Source of the DNA: Zygnema cylindricum | Lineage: Eukaryota; Streptophyta; Zygnematophyceae; Zygnematales; Zygnemataceae | Length of the DNA: 64,000 bases | Assembly (NCBI GenBank): GCA_037447655.1 | Contig: JBBHKE010000059.1 | Span: 186,001 to 250,000 of the forward strand | Reading direction: 5' to 3' | In this document: one piece after another, positions 1 through 9,665 of the stretch | Position numbering within the stretch: position 1 is the first letter of the stretch | How the letters are laid out: every line of letters starts with the position of its first letter | The notes under the pieces: model-generated | Told to the model about the DNA's origin: nothing | Databases searched by the model: none | The model's input: only the letters and a program-made list of their open reading frames with translations | Made by a program: the position numbers and the translations under genes

Positions 1-497
1 AACACACGAATCCCATTATCATTTGCCAAAGAACCCCGCTCACCTATTCCAGAAACAGCCTCAAGCATCACCGCTGAGGCATTAACTATTTTAGAGAAGA
101 GTATACAAGACACATATAAGGTCAAAGAACGTCTGTCCATCCTGTCCACAATGCTTCCGGAGTTGGATAGCAACGAAAAAACTATAGATCTAACTCCTTC
201 AGCAGTTGCGTTACAAGCATTCAAAACCATCGTAATGCTCTCTCTCTTCAAGCTATTACTATTGAGGAGCGGTCTAGCCTCACTCCTCACATCAGTTTTC
301 TAGATAACAAATTGGGCATTTTTACGGTTAATGGGTTTGCTCCGGCACTTCCTCTCATTGATACAAGCGCAAAGCCAATTATCCTCGGTTCTGATTTTGC
401 CATCAAAATAGGTCTTACAACGGATAAGTTACAACCTACTACCACACGTCTATTGACTTCCGCGGTACCACAGAGCCAGTCCTCGGTATTACGATAG
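1..497 (+). pseudogene. gag-pol linker and retropepsin region, gypsy copy 1
   Basis: The first ~250 bases are open in frame 1. The frame then shifts near 250-257 and runs on to 497. The protein at 312-497 holds the retropepsin-like segment LPLIDTSAKPIILGSDFAI, where the family signature D-T/S-G-A appears as DTSA. The matching segment of copy 2 reads MDIGA. Known family role: the aspartic protease cleaves the gag-pol polyprotein. Both variants depart from the canonical D-T/S-G, so activity is doubtful. The frame breaks again at 497, just before the methyltransferase region. Confidence 0.55.
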
Positions 498-551
498 ATC
501 CAATCTGTTTTCAGTTTCAGAGTCAGTCAGCGACGGATTTCGCAGAAATTT

Positions 552-1938
552 ATGCTCACGCCTTTGTCACCAAGTGTAGTGACTATGAATGCTTGGTCGG
601 TCAAGACGTTATTTTTCGAGTTGGGGGGGGGGTTGATATGCATGATCACACATTTTCGTACAGGCCGAACAACTTTCCGGAACGTAAAATTTGCTTACCC
701 CTTATCTCAGCGCGGCAACCCATGCCTACTACGCCCCATTCGGCGCTGATCTTGCCAGCCTATGCCGCAGTTGGCATAGGTGCAGACATCCTTGAATCTC
801 TAACAGTGGATGAAATCTCACCAGATTCCCCGAGTTTACCTGAATTATTTAGTACACCGGGATTTATCATAAACTCTTCGGAATTTGACCAGCTTTATAA
901 ATTTACTATACCAATACCTTTATCTAGTATTCCAGATCCACCCTCCATTACGATGGATCCGTCCGGGTTCCTGCCCATTAAATGGACACCAGTCAATTTA
1001 CAACCTCACCAAAACGATCTCGTTATCTTGGACCTTTTTGCAGGAATAGGGACTTCACTTCTCTCTTGCCTTCGGAACGGTCTTCTGATAAAGCATTACT
1101 ATTCCATAGATATTGATCCTTTAGCCAGGCGCGCTCAGTTGCACCACTGTCAAGTCTTGCACGAAGAGTATCCTCATCTCTTACCCCAGTCTGCGTTCCA
1201 CGATATGCATTCGGCGTTGCCACAGGATATCCGGCAATAGGGAATCATCATTTAATGGAATTAAAACCAATTGATCTCCTCTTTGCCGGATGGGAATGTC
1301 AGGGTATGTCTAGGGCCGGGAAAGGTTTAGGTCTTTCACATCCGCGCACTAAGCTGTTCTTCGAGGTGGTTCGTCTGATCCATTTTTTCCAAAAATTGGA
1401 TCGTCCTTTTGGATACATCTTAGAGAACGTAGCAGCTTACAATGACCCCCGACCTACGGTCCTCGCAGATTATAAACGTATTGAATCATTAATTGGACCA
1501 CCACTGATCATTGATGCCGCACGCCACGGTTCGCTGGCCCACCGGGTCCGTTCCAAGTGGACTAACCTGGTGGACATGGGTCGGCTCCGAGAGGCTAACC
1601 TCGCTGTCCGACCACCTAACCTTTCCATTCAGGATGCACTTCTTCCATTTCATAAAGTCCAGACATGTATATTGACAGACTATCCTCCTGCATTTGGTCT
1701 TAACATCCCGGGCCAACCACTACGTGCACTGCCTACACTAGTTGCATATCCACACTCTCACGCATACTCGCATGATGGACCGGGCATGCTTCAGAATACT
1801 CATATAGGCAGCTTAGAGGAACCTACTGCCACAGAACGAGAACATCTTTTACATTTCATCTCAAGCACCACTGCTGCTCCGGGACTCACCGACAGGCAAC
1901 GTTGCACCTTACTTGGTCGTGTCATGGATCCCCAATGA
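552..1938 (+). pseudogene. DNMT3-like C5 cytosine methyltransferase domain of gypsy copy 1 (frameshifted)
   Basis: Two frames (593-1240 and 1255-1938) make up one methyltransferase. A 1-nt loss near 1235, judged against copy 2 (CGGCTAATAGG there, CGGCAATAGG here), splits them. SAM-binding motif I reads DLFAGIGTSLL, followed by SIDIDPLARR. Catalytic motif IV reads GWECQGMSRAGKG, with the Cys codon at 1297-1299. Motif VI is LENV, and a motif-VIII-like HRVRSKWTNL follows. The C-terminal motif RQRCTLLGRVMD resembles motif X of DNMT3 (RQR-LLGR). Motif IV has Glu before the Cys where most C5 methyltransferases have Pro. An in-frame TGA at 1936-1938 separates the domain from the RT region. The sequence-level match is DNMT3-like. 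Activity is inference, and this copy is broken. Confidence 0.85.
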
Positions 1939-1956
1939 CTGTCATTTGTCTTAGGC

Positions 1957-4091
1957 ATGGGGTTCGCAGCCGGTCGATACGCACAGAACCATCCGTCTCA
2001 ATCAGCTTGGGGGGGGCATACACCATTTAAACACACGGCTTCCAAATCCTCACCTTCTCTTCGGGGTACAACTTTTCAGCTCGCTCTTTTTCCATTCCCC
2101 GCTAAGTCTAACACTATTTATGATTTTTTGGAACCTAGTCACATGAGTTGGTCTCTCCCAGCATACACGGCCGCTAGATCTCAGGTACCGGTACGGGCAT
2201 CACCACACTGGTTAGCTGCATTTCCGTCTAGAAGTTGGCATCACGCTCTAAATTGTTTGCATCAACTTCCTGTCGAGTATGAGTTGGGTCACTCCTTGAT
2301 AGCAGATGAACAACTATCATTTGCACAAGCCATGGAAGCCATGACCATTAACACGCCTGAAAAACCGACATGGAAATTTGAAACTGGACTAACAAAAACT
2401 AAACGCGAACTGTTAGATGAAGTCGTAAACCAAAACGTAGACGCATTTGCTTTCTCCATGAAAGACTTAGGTCGACACACCACTTACAAAATGTCTATTG
2501 ACTTAGAAGATGACAAACCTATATTTAAGCCCAAGCATCGTCTATCCAAACCGAATGGGAATCTGTAGATAAACGATGCGCAGAGTTAGAAGAGGCAGGT
2601 TTGATTTATAGGTCCGATTCCACTTTCGCGGCACCCACCGTCATGCCTCGTAAAAAAAACGCGGAGGGGAATTTTACAGAACGTCGCATGTGTGGGGACT
2701 ATCGAGAACTGAATTCACGAACAATCCAGGACCGACATCCAATGCCGTTGGCCGAGGACATTTTTGATCACGTGGGCAGAGCTAAATATTTTAGCATCCT
2801 AGATCTGCGACAGGGATTTAATCAAATCGAAATAGAGGAAAAAGTTCGACACAAAACTCCATTTTGGGGTAGTGACGGACGTTGGGAATGGGCGGTTATG
2901 CCTTTTGGACTGAAAAATGCACCGGCAGTATTCCAGAAAGTCATGGACTTAGTCTTGGAGGGATGTTAGTTTGCCCGTTGCTATATTGACGATCTAATCA
3001 TCGCTTCAGCCTCTATAGAGGAACATGCAGTGCATATAGAGTGGGTGTTGAAGGAATTAAAAAAGGTAGGACTTAAATGTCATCCTGCCAAATGTACCTT
3101 TGGGGCCGAAGGGGTCCCATACCTTGGGCACTTTATCTCATCTGAGGGAATTACTCCGCTAGAAGTCAAAGTGGAAGCAATTAGTAAACTACCGGCACCA
3201 ACTGACTTGACTAGCCTGCGTGCATTTCTGGGGTTAGCCAATTATTACCGACGGTTTGTTCCTAGTTTCAGCACACTTGCATCACCATTAAATGAACTCT
3301 TGAAGAAATCTGTCCCGTTCACGTGGGGACCCTCTCAGATCAAGGCATTTCAAGGATTAAAGGACGCACTGTCCACCGCTCCCATTCTTCGTCCACCGAA
3401 TCATAAGTTACCATTTTGCCTACAGACAGACTTTGGTAAGCCAGGTATTGCGGCCATCCTAACTCAACGTAAACTCACAGGTGAAGAATATGTGGTGGCT
3501 TATGCCAGTCGAAGCAACAACCAAGCGGAATCAAATTACAGCAGTTATGAGGGAGAATGCCTTGCCGCAGTTTGGGGTATTGTGCATTTCCGACATTACC
3601 TTTATGGCAAGCCTTTTACCATTCTTACTGACCATCAACCGTTGCATTGGCTCATGACCAATGACAAGCTATCCGGCAAATTCGCCCGTTGGGCTCTTAT
3701 TTTACAGGAATATGATATGGAAATAATTCACCGACCCGGGCTCCTCAGCTTGAATGCCGACGGGCTCTCCAGGAATCCTTTGCCCAACTCCATTGATAAT
3801 GGGGTACGACAGGATTTTGATGGCGAAACGGTTGCCTCCTTATCGGCCGGAGCGCATCTGATCTACAGTTTTTCCGCACCTACATATCACAAAACCGAAC
3901 ACGATCCATGGCGGGACAGCCCTTTAATCCTTTTCCTATCTACTCAGTCTTTTCGGGCGGGCACCTTACCAATGGAAGAGGAGCGTGTTCGTAAGAGAGC
4001 CCAGAGTTACTTATGGATGGGGGGCTCACTTATTCGTCTTCTCTCAGATGGAAGTCACCGGCACGTCCCACGACCGACAGAACGACTATGA
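1957..4091 (+). pseudogene. Reverse transcriptase and RNase H of gypsy copy 1
   Basis: 1957-2568 covers the linker and the RT N-terminus (DDKPIFKPKHRLS). A frameshift near 2550 leads to 2601-2969, the palm domain: MCGDYRELN, YFSILDLRQGFNQI and VMPFGLKNAPAVFQ are typical Ty3-gypsy blocks. An in-frame TAG at 2967-2969 precedes the active-site box CYIDDLIIAS. 3030-4091 contains the thumb/connection (YLGHFIS, FLGLANYYRRFV), then RNase H (LQTDFGKPGIAA, SYEGECLAAVWG, LTDHQPLHWL). The frame ends at TGA 4089-4091. Known family role: copies element RNA into DNA in virus-like particles. The accumulated stops mean it is dead. Confidence 0.9.
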
Positions 4092-5384
4092 CTTATCAAC
4101 CAGATTCATACTGACCTTCGACACTATGGCACCAAACGGACTTTGAGCTTGGTACAGGCACGGTACTGGTGGTCTGGCATGCAGGCTGATGTGGCGGCTG
4201 TGTTGCAGGAATGTAGCACCTGTGACCGGCTACGAACTTCATTTTCTAACCGAGAGACCTCCCTTCAGCCCTTGCCTATTCGGGGTCTCTTTTACAGGTG
4301 GTCGTGTGATCTTCCAGGTCCCTTTCCCATTTTCGAAGGGGCAAACAATATATCATGAAATTATTCCATACACATGGACTTAGCCAGGAAAGTAAAGATC
4401 AGGTAAGTAAGGATGGAAACTGCCAAACTTACCACCGCAGCTTTCAAAGAGCACGTGCTCCTCCGGTATGGAGCCCTCGCAGAAGTACTTACCGAACAAG
4501 GAACCGAGTTCCGTGGCGAATTTCAAGAGATGCTGGACGAGGCGTTAATCGATCACCGGCGGACGAGCCGAGATCATCCTCAAGCAGACGGTTTGGCAGA
4601 GAGAGTTGTACAAACCTTTAAGCGTGCTTTGCGTAAACATTGCTTAGAAAAACAGATTACGGTGTGGGATGAATCATTGGGATATATTGTCATGGGTTAT
4701 CGCATGTCTGTACAGGCCAACCTGGCAATTTTCAGCCCCTATTATGTGTTGTTTGGTCGAAAACCACTATTAGGTAGGAATGTACAGAAAGCCGCAAGCT
4801 TACCTCTACTTCTTATGTCTGATTCTCTGTTTTTGGAAGAACTAACTAGACGAGCGTTGCTTTTTGCTAGAGAAATGCCCATGGCTTTTGAAAACCTGGA
4901 GATTGCCCAACATCGCGACTCCTTACGGTTTGCGACGACTCGCAGTGGCAGCTACCGGCCACAACAAAAACCCTTTCGGGTGGGGGATTACGTTTATTTG
5001 CGACGGCAAACTTTTGATACACTCGACACGGATGTGTCAGCTCACATCTTGAGGATAACAAAAATCGACCCCAATGGATTATTAAGCCTACAAGGGGCCG
5101 ACACGCGAACTTTGCGGGAGCATTCAAAAAATTGTGCCCCTTGCTATCTTTCTGATCTTTCCCACAGCATGGACCCGTGGCGGATGCCAATTACCGAGGC
5201 TACTGAGTGCCAATTATGCCGGCGGTCTGATGGAGAAACGACAATGCTCCTCTGTGACTATTGCAATCTGGGATTCCATATGGAGTATTTGGTTCCACCT
5301 CTGCACACTATCCCGGCTGGACAGTGGTTTTGCCACGGGTGTCGCGATCTACCAGTTGTCTTTACTAGCTCCCTCGCAGGCTGA
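4092..5384 (+). pseudogene. Integrase with C-terminal SH3-like domain and PHD finger, gypsy copy 1
   Basis: The HHCC region starts IHTDLRHYG and ends with CSTC. The catalytic core has WSCDLPGPFP (first Asp), TEQGTEF (second acidic residue, Glu here, Asp in the sibling copy: TDQGTQF) and the Glu in ADGLAERVVQTFK. A scrambled stretch at 4345-4415 breaks the frame. After the core, VGDYVYLRR...RITKIDPNGLLSL looks like the GPY/F or SH3-like integrase tail. Codons 5208-5342 then encode a PHD-type zinc finger: CQLC, CDYC, FHME[Y], WFCHGC. It is Cys4-His-Cys3 except that Tyr replaces the Cys after His. The sibling copy at 45 kb keeps that Cys but loses others. A chromatin-reading role in targeting integration is inference. 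Confidence 0.85.
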
Positions 5385-5390
5385 GGAGTT

Positions 5391-5403
5391 GGGGGGGGAG
5401 GAT
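5391..5403 (+). other. G-tract / candidate polypurine tract after the PHD stop codon
   Basis: A run of eight G followed by AGGA lies just after the integrase-PHD stop. The same tract is longer in the sibling copy (45311-45323). Polypurine tracts prime plus-strand synthesis in LTR retrotransposons. This one lies about 230 bp before the apparent 3' LTR start, which is unusually far, so the assignment is tentative. Confidence 0.4.
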
Positions 5404-5623
5404 TCCATCCTTACTTACTTGTTCTGTCTTTGATTTCCTTGTCAAGTCCATGTGCTCGGAGTATTTATTTCTTTCCGGGCGGATTCATTTATTATTTCTT
5501 GCAGTATATATGTTTTGTCCTTCGATTGTGGTCACAAATACTGTACATATGTAATGCCTTTCATTTTATTGTGTTTTTCGGCGACCCACGCGGGATGTGA
5601 TGCATGCCATTCACGGTTGTACT

Positions 5624-6640
5624 GTCATGCTCGATAGCTTTCATGCTGTAAGACGTCAGCGGGTATTCTGATTAAAACATGTACTAATTAAAGTTTCAGT
5701 GATGTGACAGGTATATATCCGAGAGTACAACTAGAGATTCGTACGGGACAAAAATCGAAATATACTCTCGTACGGCACCACGGGAACACAATGTGAAATC
5801 AGCGTGGCACTAGACCACGGTACGGCATCAGACGTCGAAATTCAAACGGCTACAAACCTGACAGGTGTCTGAAGTCATGAACACTTAGAGGTTCATGCAT
5901 CATTTTTGCTTAGCTTAGGGAGGGTTTTTATCCTCGAGGTGTAGATGTAAGGCAGTGAAACTCTGAGACCTCCATAAGTCCTCAGAGTAGACAGCTTCCA
6001 AGAAGCCTCTAGGATAATCCTGACCCCTTTGTGTTTCAGCAAAAATAACTGCCACCCTGGCAGACAAAAACCCTGACCACCTGCACCCCTGTGAAGGCAA
6101 GACTCCCCTGAGTCGGTAGCAAAAAGAATCTCTGAATTTGCTCCCCTGAGCAGTAAGTTATGGAGGGTCAAAGTTGACCTTTTATACAGAAGCTCTCTGG
6201 GAGAGAGGGTCCTATCTTCTAAATTTTTCTAAGTCCTATCTCTCTCACAGACTCTATCTACTGATGTACGAAACCAATCAGAATTGAGTTCCGTACGCAA
6301 AAGTACAGCTGCCGGTGTACTTTAGGTACGGACATTGTACGACATGGCCTAAATGTCGACAAATGTCATATCCGGATTCGGTACCATAATCTCCGGAGAT
6401 TCCACGATCCTGACTATTTTCTACTTGCTGTGATTTGTGAATTGTGTCTGTGGACTTCGCGTTTTCTTGCTGTCTGGATGCTGACCGCACGGGCTCGTAC
6501 TCACCTTGTCTGGCCTTGGAGGAATGTCGGTTATCTCGGCTCTTTCATCCGGCTAAGGAAGGGTTCTTACAAGCTGATTGGACTCCGGTACGGAATATTG
6601 ATGACTTCAGGGCCTAGTGGCTACTGTCGCAAATAAATGC
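5624..6640 (+). repeat. 3' LTR of gypsy copy 1, interrupted by a copia LTR fragment
   Basis: 5624-5957 and 6415-6640 align by eye with 17963-18143 plus 25045-25855. Shared landmarks are the GTCAGCGGGTATT region, the block around 5888-5950 (GGTTCATGCATC, GAGGTGTAGATG) and the GGAATATTGATGACTTCA block near 6592-6610. The left boundary is placed at TGTCATGC by analogy with the LTR start at 17963. The right boundary is simply where copy 2 begins, so the true LTR end may be missing. Confidence 0.65.
5958..6414 (-). repeat. CopB-type copia LTR fragment (3' part), inserted in the gypsy LTR
   Basis: It starts on + with TGAAACTCTGAGACCTCC, the reverse complement of the end of the CopB2 5' LTR at 29354-29371. 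It continues collinearly with that LTR (CCACCCTGGCAG, GACTCCCCTGAGTC, the CTCTCTGGGAGAGAG hairpin, GTACGACATGGCC) to about 6414, where similarity stops. The first part of the LTR, including the antisense tRNA-like cassette, is therefore absent. It is a truncated solo LTR in minus orientation. Confidence 0.75.
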
Positions 6641-8578
6641 TGGGAGAGACCAACTCATGTGACTAGGTTCCAAAAAATCATAAATAGTGTGATCTGTGTC
6701 AGACATAGCGGGGAAAGGAAAAAGAGCGAGCTGAAAAGTTATACCCCGAACAGAAGGTGAGGATTTGGAAGCCGTGAGTTTAAATGGTGTATGCCCCCCC
6801 CCCAGCTGATTGAGACGGATGGTTCTGTGCGTATCGACCGGCTGCGAACCCCATGCCTAAGACAAATGACAGTGATTGGGGATCCATGACACGACCAAGT
6901 AAGGTGCAACGTTGCCTCTCGGTGAGTCCCGGAGCAGCAGTGGTGCCTGAGATGAAATGTAAAAGATGTTCTCGTTCTGTGGCAGTAGGTTCCTCTAAGC
7001 TGCCTGTATGAGTATTCTGAAGCATGCGCGGTCCATCATGCGAGTATGCGTGTGAGTGTGGATATGCAACTAGTGTAGGCAGTGCACGTAGTGGTTGGCC
7101 CGGGATGTTAAGACCAAATGCCGGAGGATTGTCAGTCTGTATACAGGTCTGGACCTTATAAAATGGAAGAAGTGCGTCCTGGATGGAAAGATTAGGTGGA
7201 CAGACAGCGAGGTTAGCTTCTCGGAGCCGACCCATGTCCACCAGGTTAGTCCACTTGGAACACACCCGGTGGGCCAGCGAACCGTGGCGTGCGGCATCAA
7301 TGATCAGTGGTGGTCCAATTAATGATTCAATGCGTTTATAATCTGCGAGGACCGTAGGTCGAGGGTCATTACAAGCTGCGACGTTCTCTAAGATGTATCT
7401 AAAAGGACGGTCCAGTTTTTCGAAGAAGTGGATAAGACGCACCACCTCGAAAAACAACTTAGTACGTGGATCTGCGAGACCTGAACCTTTCTCGGCCCTG
7501 GACATGCCCTGACATTCCCATCCGGCAAAGAGGAGATCAATTGGTTCCAATTCCATTAAATGATGATTTCCTATTAGCCGGATATCCTGTGGCAACGCCG
7601 AATGCATATCGTGAAAAGCACACTTAGGTAAAAGATGAGGATACTGTTCGTGTAAGACTTGACAGTGATGCAGCTGAGCGCGTCTGGCCAAAGGATCAAT
7701 ATCTATGGAATAGTAATGTTTTATCACAAGACCGTTCCGAAGGCAAGAGAGAAGTGAAGTCCCTATTCTTGCAAAAAGGTCTAAGATGACGAGACCGTTT
7801 TGGTGAGGTTGTAAATTGACCGGTGTCCATTTAATGGGCAAGAACCCGAAAGGATCTATCGTAATGGAGGGTGGATCGGGAATACTAGATAAAGGAATTG
7901 GTATAGTAAACTTATAAAGCTGGTCAAACTCCGAAGAGTTTATGATAAATCCCGGTGTACTAAATAATTCTGGTAAACCCGGGGGATCTGGTGAGATTTC
8001 ATCCGCGGTTAGAGATTCAAGGATGTCTGCACCTATGCCAATTGCGGCATAGGCTGGCAAGATTAGCGCCAAATGAGCCGTAGTAGGCATGGGTTGTCGG
8101 GCCGAGATAAGGGGTAAGCAAATTTTACGTTCCAGAAAGTTGTTCAGTGTATACGAAAATGTCTGATCATGCATAACAACCCCCCCCCCAACTGGAAAAA
8201 TAACGTCTTGACCGACCAAGCATTCATAGTCACTATACTTGGTGACCAAGGCGTGAGCATAAATTTCTGCGAAATCCGTCGCAGACTGACTCTGAAACTG
8301 AAAACAGATTGGTTCTATCATAATACCGAGGACTGGCTCTGTGGTACCTGTAGAAGTCAATAGACGTGTGGTAGTGGGTTTTAACTTATCTGCTGTAAGA
8401 CCTATTTTGATGGCAAAATCAGAACCGAGGATAATTGGCTTTGCGCCTATATCCATGAGAGGAAGTGCCGAAGCAAACCCATTAACCATAAAAACGCCCA
8501 ATTTGTTATCTAGAAAATTGATGTGAGGAGTGAGGCTAGACCGCTCTTCATGGGTAATAGCTTGAAGAGAGAGAGCAT
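6641..8578 (-). mobile_element. Ty3-gypsy DNMT element, copy 2 (fragment, minus strand)
   Basis: The reverse complement matches copy 1 from about position 239 (the CTCTCTCTTCAAGC segment) to about 2170 (CACATGAGTTGGTCTCTCCCAGC). It therefore holds protease, methyltransferase and the start of the RT linker. The left end abuts the LTR of copy 1. The right end is cut by the CopA LTR, which begins at 8579, and no gypsy sequence resumes beyond CopA. The rest of the element was lost or was never present. Confidence 0.85.
6780..8501 (-). CDS. Retrotransposon protease-DNMT3-like methyltransferase polyprotein segment (573 codons open)
   Basis: This is the longest intact methyltransferase frame in the window. 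Residues 1-60 are retropepsin-like (MDIGAKPIILG at 16-26). Residues 238-550 form the C5 methyltransferase: motif I ILDLFARIGTSLL (239-251), SIDIDP (265-270), motif IV GWECQGMS with the catalytic Cys at 330, LENV (371-374), IIDAARHGSLAHR (400-412), a motif-IX-like EEPTATEREHL (503-513) and a motif-X-like TERQRCTLLGR (527-537). The order LFFE-VVRL, RPF-x-x-x-LENV, IDA...AHR...GR follows DNMT3-family catalytic domains. Two changes could impair it: G to R in motif I (FAGIG in copy 1, FARIG here) and R to C near 414. The listed first codon is TTG, because this is the inside of a polyprotein. The frame ends where a G-run (nine G) is one base longer than in copy 1. Confidence 0.85.
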   Translation of the reverse strand: MGVFMVNGFASALPLMDIGAKPIILGSDFAIKIGLTADKLKPTTTRLLTSTGTTEPVLGIMIEPICFQFQSQSATDFAEIYAHALVTKYSDYECLVGQDVIFPVGGGVVMHDQTFSYTLNNFLERKICLPLISARQPMPTTAHLALILPAYAAIGIGADILESLTADEISPDPPGLPELFSTPGFIINSSEFDQLYKFTIPIPLSSIPDPPSITIDPFGFLPIKWTPVNLQPHQNGLVILDLFARIGTSLLSCLRNGLVIKHYYSIDIDPLARRAQLHHCQVLHEQYPHLLPKCAFHDMHSALPQDIRLIGNHHLMELEPIDLLFAGWECQGMSRAEKGSGLADPRTKLFFEVVRLIHFFEKLDRPFRYILENVAACNDPRPTVLADYKRIESLIGPPLIIDAARHGSLAHRVCSKWTNLVDMGRLREANLAVCPPNLSIQDALLPFYKVQTCIQTDNPPAFGLNIPGQPLRALPTLVAYPHSHAYSHDGPRMLQNTHTGSLEEPTATEREHLLHFISGTTAAPGLTERQRCTLLGRVMDPQSLSFVLGMGFAAGRYAQNHPSQSAGGGAYTI

Positions 8579-9470
8579 TGTTGTTCTACGACCACTGAAA
8601 CAGGTGGAGCATCAGCAGTAGTAGTGGAAGTAGACATAATCTCACTCACAGAAGCTTATCAAGAATCCTATTAAACAGCTGTTTTCTACAGCTCACCAAA
8701 TCTGATACAATGAACCAAATTGCTTCACACTATACCACAGTATAGAATATCACAAAAACTGACAAATCCTAAAGTTTCAGCTTAATTGATCCAACATACA
8801 CCAAGATAAGCAACTCAGAAGTTTCCCAAAAACAGTCTGCAGATTTACACAGTCTGGAAGTCTGGATACATAAAATGTTCTACGTCCTAAGTCTTATACT
8901 CTTCACTTAGTTGTACTTCTACATAGTGCTGTGCCGCTGATACAAGTGTTCCTACAAGATACGTCCAAAAGAACTAAACTGCCACTAAGGTCTAAGTGCA
9001 CCTGATCACGATAAAACTAATCTATCACTGCACACTCAATATGACTAAGAATCCTATACAGGTTATTTAATCAAATACTTGTCGCCTGGCTTAGTGAATC
9101 TCGTCCGTTGACTTGATTCGAATCAACCGCAGTAGCGCAGTTCAATTCCTGATTATATTCAAAAATATCCGCAGCTTCGTAGCAGCTGCGTTATCACACA
9201 CAAAAGTTCGCCGCAGCTGCGTTTGTCTAGTTGCGTAGCAACTGCGTTGTTATGTACCAAAATATCCGTAGTTGCGTTTGACCCGTTGCGTCGCAGGCTG
9301 CGGTTGTCCGTACAAAAATAACCGCAGCTGCGCTTGTTCCATCTGCGTCGCAGCTGCGTTGTCGGTGCCAAAATCCTGTACTGTGATTCAAGTGATGACG
9401 CGTGTCCATATAGATCTATTTTTCCGCCGTCCTATAGATTTGCTGAGACTTAAAGCTTTTCAAAACAACA
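8579..9470 (-). repeat. CopA 3' LTR
   Basis: It matches the other LTR at 13778-14669 with a couple of dozen differences by eye. It contains a GC-rich zone (about 9120-9365) packed with palindromic GCAGCTGCG-type motifs. On the minus strand it starts TGTTGTTTTGAAAAGC and ends CGTAGAACAACA. Confidence 0.9.
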
Positions 9471-9482
9471 CTCCCCTAAAGC
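9471..9482 (-). other. CopA polypurine tract
   Basis: The minus strand reads CTTTAGGGGAG directly against the LTR start TGTTGT. The purine run is in the expected position for plus-strand priming. Other copia elements here have a similar GGGGAG or AAGGAG tract at the same place. Confidence 0.75.
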
Positions 9483-9496
9483 TTTAGACTCAGTAT

Positions 9497-9665
9497 GTCA
9501 GAGCAGCTGCGATTTCGAACTAGCGCAGCATCGCAGCATAGCAACGTAACAATTTTCAGAGCCGCTGCGATTTCGAACTAGCGCAGCATAGCAACGTAGC
9601 AATTTTCAGAGCCGCTGCGATTTCGAACTAGCGCAGCATCGCAGTATAGCAGTGCAGCAACTCAG
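9497..9665 (-). repeat. Three tandem ~50-58 bp units upstream of the CopA polypurine tract
   Basis: Units at about 9498-9555, 9556-9605 and 9606-9665 share CAGAGC-GCTGCGATTTCGAACTAGCGCAGCAT, followed by a variable GCAGCATAGCAACG tail. They lie between the pol stop and the polypurine tract and echo the GCAGCTGCG motif of the LTR. Confidence 0.8.

Larger units (their letters stand above)
1..6640 (+). mobile_element. Ty3-gypsy retrotransposon with DNMT and PHD domains, copy 1 (5'-cut by window, degenerate)
   Basis: The coding order on + is gag/protease linker, retropepsin, DNMT3-like methyltransferase, reverse transcriptase, RNase H, integrase, PHD finger, G-tract, 3' non-coding region, 3' LTR. 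The window starts inside the element, so the 5' LTR and most of gag are missing. Several frameshifts and in-frame stops (for example TGA at 1936-1938, TAG at 2967-2969, TGA at 4089-4091) show it is not functional. The 3' LTR appears to start near 5624 (TGTCATGC) and is recognised by similarity to 17963-18143 plus 25045-25855, the 5' LTR of the larger copy. That LTR is interrupted by a copia LTR fragment at 5958-6414. It abuts copy 2 of the same family, in opposite orientation, at 6640/6641. Confidence 0.85.

Noticed and set aside
9120-9665. CRISPR-like array of short GC-rich repeats
   Set aside because: Irregular spacing, location in a eukaryotic LTR retrotransposon, and no unique spacers.
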